Below are positions 60,723 through 64,000 of a stretch of 64,000 nt of DNA, in pieces. The notes below the pieces were generated by a model that was not told the DNA's origin, searched no databases, and worked only from the letters and a program-made list of their open reading frames with translations. Source of the DNA: Neorhizobium vignae (lineage in GTDB: Bacteria; Pseudomonadota; Alphaproteobacteria; Rhizobiales; Rhizobiaceae); assembly GCF_000732195.1 (NCBI RefSeq), contig NZ_JNNU01000002.1:496001-560000 (forward strand), given 5' to 3'. How positions within the stretch are numbered: the stretch's first letter is position 1; every line of letters begins with the position of its first letter. Both the position numbers and the translations under genes were made by a program.

Positions 60723-61718
60723 TCAGGCGACGCCAACGCGCAGCAGATCGTGGAAATGAACGATGCCGACCGGCTTGCGCTCCTCATCGACGACAAGCAG
60801 CGCGCCGATGCTGTGCTTGTTGAGCAGCGCCATGGCCTTCGTGGCAAGCGTTTCCTTGCTGACGGTCTTCGGGTTGAGCGTCATCACGTCGTCGACCAGC
60901 GTTTCGCGCAGATCGAGATGAAGGTGCCGGGAAATATCGCCATCGCTGATGAAGCCGCAGAGGCTGCCATCCTCATCGACTATACCGACGCAACCGAAGC
61001 GTTTTCGCGACAGTTCCTCGATCGCCTCCAGCATGAGGACGCCCTTTTTGACCAGAGGCATGCGATCACCGGTATGCATCAGGTCGCCGACATGGCTCAA
61101 CATCGCCCCGAGCTTGCCGCCCGGATGGTAGACGCGGAAATCGGTTGCCGAAAAACCGCGCGCTTCGAGCAGCGCCACGGCAAGCGCATCGCCCAGGGCA
61201 AGCTGCATCAGCGTGGAGGTGGTCGGCGCCAGACCGTGCGGGCAGGCTTCCTGTTCCTTGGGCAGCAGCAGAACGACATCGGCTTCGCGGGCAAGCGTCG
61301 AAATCTCGCCCGACGTCATGGCGATCAGCGGAATGGAGAAGCGGCGGGTGAAGGAAACGATGCCCTGGAGCTCGGCGGTCTCGCCGCCCCAGGAGAGCGC
61401 CAGCACCACGTCGCCCGAGCCGATCATGCCGAGATCGCCGTGGTTGGCTTCGACGGGATGGACGAAGAAGGAAGGTGTGCCGGTCGAGGCGAGGCTGGCG
61501 GCGATCTTGCGGCCGATATGTCCGCTCTTGCCGATGCCGGTCACGACGACCCTGCCGTCGATATCGCCGATCAGTTCCGCGGCCTTTCGGAAGGCGTCTC
61601 CGAGGCCGTTCTGAAGTGCCAGCTCCAGCGCGTTAAGTCCTTGTTTCCCGAAGGAAATTGTCCTCAAGGCGGAATCGACGAGGTCGTTCTCGACCAGTTG
61701 CAAAGCTCTCTTGATCAT
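60723..61718 (-). CDS. kdsD: Arabinose-5-phosphate isomerase KdsD/KpsF
   Basis: A 331-residue enzyme that interconverts ribulose-5-phosphate and arabinose-5-phosphate for KDO/LPS synthesis. It has an N-terminal SIS domain (VVVTGIGKSGHIGRKIAASLASTG, ALSWGGETAEL, PTTSTLMQLALGDALA) and two CBS domains (about 205-330). The ATG at 61718 follows TAAGGCTTGCCC; a TTG two codons upstream is less likely. Confidence 0.95.
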   Translation of the reverse strand: MIKRALQLVENDLVDSALRTISFGKQGLNALELALQNGLGDAFRKAAELIGDIDGRVVVTGIGKSGHIGRKIAASLASTGTPSFFVHPVEANHGDLGMIGSGDVVLALSWGGETAELQGIVSFTRRFSIPLIAMTSGEISTLAREADVVLLLPKEQEACPHGLAPTTSTLMQLALGDALAVALLEARGFSATDFRVYHPGGKLGAMLSHVGDLMHTGDRMPLVKKGVLMLEAIEELSRKRFGCVGIVDEDGSLCGFISDGDISRHLHLDLRETLVDDVMTLNPKTVSKETLATKAMALLNKHSIGALLVVDEERKPVGIVHFHDLLRVGVA

Positions 61719-61864
61719 GGGCAAGCCTTAACTCTTTTCACACCTCAAGTCTATCGGCTTTGGCACGGGACCACTAAGTTGGCCGCCGCCCATGGCGTCG
61801 CAACCAAACGTTAACCACATGGCTTTACGTTTGGGTAAGCATTTGCGATTGCCCGGGCAGGCCT

Positions 61865-63400
61865 ATGAAGATCACCACAACGACAGGCGGAACGCGCCAG
61901 AGGCGCCGGACGGCACTCGGCCTTCTGCTGGCCTGTTCGGCGCTTGTTTCGCCCGCGGCCGCCCAGACCCGCAATGTGTTTCCGCCGCAGAACGGCTCTC
62001 TTCCCTCGGTCGCGAACACCACGTCGCCGACTTCGAACACGGCCTCCAACACAGCATTGAGAGGCAGCACCTCGGCGCAGCCGGCGACCAACGCCACCAA
62101 TGCTGTCGACGACCAGAACCAGGACGATCCGAATGTCGCCACCGGCACCACGCCCGGCCGCAACCAGGCAGCCAACCAGGAGCCTCCCTACGAGGACGAC
62201 CTGAACCAGCCGCGCGAAGAGCCGCTCGACCGTGGCGCCGAGCCTGTCGAAACCCAGGAACAACCCCGCGAGCCGGGCGACCCGACCGGCATTCGGATGG
62301 GCAGCTTCCTGCTCCGCCCCTCTATCAACCAGAGCATCGACACCGAGACCCGGCGCTCGAACGGCACCAAGATCCGCCGCGATTACCTGTCGACAGCGAT
62401 CCGCGGCAGCTTGACCTCCGACTGGTCGCGCCATTCGTTGACGGTTACCGGCGAAGGCACGCTGGAGCGAAATCTCGGCAGCAGCAGCCAGGGCGAGCAG
62501 CCGGAAGCGAACATCAATGCGGACCTGCGGCTCGATCTCTCCAACGATACGGTCGCCCATATCACCGGCGGCTACCGGTTCTCCCGCGAGGACGACTACG
62601 ACCCGAATGCGCTCGGCGGCGCGTCCACCCAACCGGGTGTCCATGAATTTACCGGCGGCGCCTCCGTCCAGCGCGACTTCGGCAAGATCCGCGGCACCGC
62701 CGCACTCGATCTGTCCCGCGCGGCCTATACGGATGCGAAACTCTCCGACGGCACGATCGTCAGCACCGAGGATCGCAACCGCACCGGCATCGACGGCCGT
62801 CTGCGGCTCGGCTACGAACTCTCCCCGGCGCTCGTCCCCTATGTGGAAGTGGCAACCGGCCGCACCTTCTACGACCTCAGGCGCGACAATTCCGGTTATG
62901 CCCGTTCCTCGCAGAGCTATGCGGCGCGCACCGGGGTCGAATTCGATCTCGGCGAGAAACTGCGCGGCGAAATCGGCACCGGTTACGAGATTGTCGACTA
63001 CGAGGACGACCGCCTGAAATCGGTCGGCGCGGTCACCTTCAACGGCAGCGCCACCTGGTCGCCGCAGCGCGGCACCAATGTCGATCTCGGCCTGCGCACC
63101 ACGGTGCAGGATTCGACCACGCCCGGCCAGAGCGGCTGGGTGGAATACCAGGCGACGGCAGCGCTGACGCACGAGATGCGCGACAACCTCATCGCCCGGC
63201 TGACGGGCAGTTCGACCCTGCGCGATTTCCCGAGCGGCGGTCCAAGCGACGAGACGGTCTGGATCGGCGGCGCCGGCCTCACCTGGGCGATCAACCGTTA
63301 TCTCGACCTGACCGGCGACGTGGAATACGAGCAGGCGGAAGGCGGCGGCGCAGACGACAAGATCGTCCGCGCCGGGGTCGGCCTCACCTTGAAGCGTTAA
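61865..63400 (+). CDS. Outer membrane beta-barrel protein (DUF2320-like)
   Basis: A 511-residue protein with a signal peptide (MKITTTTGGTRQRRRTALGLLLACSAL..., cleavage after AAA near residue 33). A low-complexity, Asn/Pro/Gln-rich region spans 35-135. The rest is a long run of alternating beta-strands with aromatic ends (GSLTSDWSRHSLTVTGEGTL, VEVATGRTFYDLRRD, GEIGTGYEIVDYE). The protein ends AGVGLTLKR. This is consistent with a DUF2320 outer membrane barrel. Its stop overlaps the convergent next gene by 17 bp. Confidence 0.85.
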   Translation: MKITTTTGGTRQRRRTALGLLLACSALVSPAAAQTRNVFPPQNGSLPSVANTTSPTSNTASNTALRGSTSAQPATNATNAVDDQNQDDPNVATGTTPGRNQAANQEPPYEDDLNQPREEPLDRGAEPVETQEQPREPGDPTGIRMGSFLLRPSINQSIDTETRRSNGTKIRRDYLSTAIRGSLTSDWSRHSLTVTGEGTLERNLGSSSQGEQPEANINADLRLDLSNDTVAHITGGYRFSREDDYDPNALGGASTQPGVHEFTGGASVQRDFGKIRGTAALDLSRAAYTDAKLSDGTIVSTEDRNRTGIDGRLRLGYELSPALVPYVEVATGRTFYDLRRDNSGYARSSQSYAARTGVEFDLGEKLRGEIGTGYEIVDYEDDRLKSVGAVTFNGSATWSPQRGTNVDLGLRTTVQDSTTPGQSGWVEYQATAALTHEMRDNLIARLTGSSTLRDFPSGGPSDETVWIGGAGLTWAINRYLDLTGDVEYEQAEGGGADDKIVRAGVGLTLKR

Positions 63401-64000
63401 GCTCCGGTCGGGCGGCGATCCATTCCATCAGCGCGTTCTGCGCGTGCAGCAGGAAGGCTTTCGCCGCTGTGCTCCGGCAGGCGGGATGCGTCATCGCCTC
63501 CGCGGTCACTTCCTGCCCTCGCGCCACAGGCGGACAGGGGATGAAGATCGCATCCTGACGGCAGCGATCGAGAACCTCGGCCGATATGCGGTAGTCGGCG
63601 ACTTCGCCTTCCGGCGCGCCACCCGGCCAGCTATCCGTGAAGATGACGTCCGCATCCTCAAGCTCGCGCATATCCGTACTCAGCCGGAAATTGGGATTGA
63701 GGAGTGCGGGATCGTTGACATGCCAAACGTCCGGATAGACCTGCACCACCTCGATCGGCAGCGAGATCGACGCCTCCACCCAGGACCGCAGAATATTGGC
63801 GTCCGGCGCCACGCCGACGATCTTCAGCCCTTCGATGCCGCCACGCTTGCTGTCGACATAGGCGAGGTCTCCGAGGGTCTCACACGGATGATTGGACCGC
63901 GTCCGGGCATTGATGACAGGGGCTCGGGCATTTGCCGCAAGTTCCCGGAGCGCGGCGAGGTCGGGCGTTCGGATGACGATCATGTCGAACCAGTTGTCGA
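63384..64000 (-). CDS. Ornithine carbamoyltransferase-like protein, 5' end beyond window
   Basis: The last ~205 residues of a carbamoyltransferase-fold protein (whole family about 310). The frame continues past the window edge (DNWFDMIVIRTPDLAALREL). It has the HPCETLGDLAYV segment, where classical OTC has HPxQxLxD, and an IPCPPVARGQEVT segment where OTC has HCLP. These substitutions suggest a divergent paralog rather than housekeeping ArgF. The catalytic STRTR motif would be outside the window. The exact substrate is unknown. Confidence 0.78.
   Translation of the reverse strand, partial: DNWFDMIVIRTPDLAALRELAANARAPVINARTRSNHPCETLGDLAYVDSKRGGIEGLKIVGVAPDANILRSWVEASISLPIEVVQVYPDVWHVNDPALLNPNFRLSTDMRELEDADVIFTDSWPGGAPEGEVADYRISAEVLDRCRQDAIFIPCPPVARGQEVTAEAMTHPACRSTAAKAFLLHAQNALMEWIAARPELNASR

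Noticed and set aside
1..64000. CRISPR array, rRNA or tRNA genes
   Set aside because: No regular spaced repeats, no rRNA-like stretches and no cloverleaf were found by reading; a tRNAscan/Infernal run would be decisive.

Overview
The window is high-GC chromosomal DNA from an alphaproteobacterium, most likely a member of the Rhizobiaceae (Rhizobium/Neorhizobium/Agrobacterium group). The evidence is a homospermidine synthase, an Omp10-type lipoprotein, DUF2312/GapR, DUF1036, DUF1244 and DUF465 proteins, a RIME-like palindromic repeat, and dense operons with TGATG and ATGA overlaps. Both edges cut genes: an inositol monophosphatase on the left and an ornithine carbamoyltransferase-like gene on the right.

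Core chromosome, left part (1-13108). This holds inositol monophosphatase, a thiamine-phosphate-synthase-like gene coupled to a Sel1-repeat protein, a TSUP permease, an ArsR-type regulator, two divergent DUF465 genes, purE-purK, rpmJ (41-residue C-minus L36), a TPR lipoprotein-like exported protein, an alpha/beta hydrolase, pyruvate kinase coupled to a DUF1036 protein, an N-formylglutamate amidohydrolase, a DUF1244 gene, and then the 5' half of gapR (DUF2312).

Integrated element (about 13109-43451, 30.3 kb). The host gapR reading frame is cut in the codons for Gly-Tyr of its EAKGMGYDTK segment. Its 5' half ends at 13113 and its 3' half resumes at 43448. GGCT is repeated at the two junctions, and the element tips carry inverted TAAACCCC ends. 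Just inside the left end the element carries its own complete, divergent gapR, so it breaks a conserved host gene and supplies a replacement. Inside, in order: Septu-type ptuA-ptuB; a three-gene recombinase operon resembling the gamma-mobile-trio (gmtY, gmtZ, gmtX); an unrecognised 355-residue gene; a Mokosh type I-like pair (kinase-like/SF1 helicase plus PLD nuclease); a SIR2-domain gene; an unrecognised three-gene cassette ending in a PD-(D/E)XK nuclease; a type I restriction-modification operon with two HsdM genes and an HsdR fused to an HNH module, with a leftover HsdR N-terminus coupled just before it; a few small genes; and an FtsH-like AAA+ zinc protease divergent from an Xre regulator around a perfect palindrome. 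The element therefore reads as a mobile antiviral defence island.

Core chromosome, right part (43592-64000). This holds a DUF882 peptidase-like protein, a sigma54-dependent response regulator, an M3 oligoendopeptidase, a pabB-aminotransferase-DUF4440 operon, homospermidine synthase, an Omp10-like lipoprotein, a 5'-nucleotidase with a LysM domain, ferrochelatase, an MBL-fold hydrolase, queC, an SPFH/NfeD pair, arabinose-5-phosphate isomerase and an outer-membrane beta-barrel protein. No rRNA, tRNA or CRISPR array was seen.
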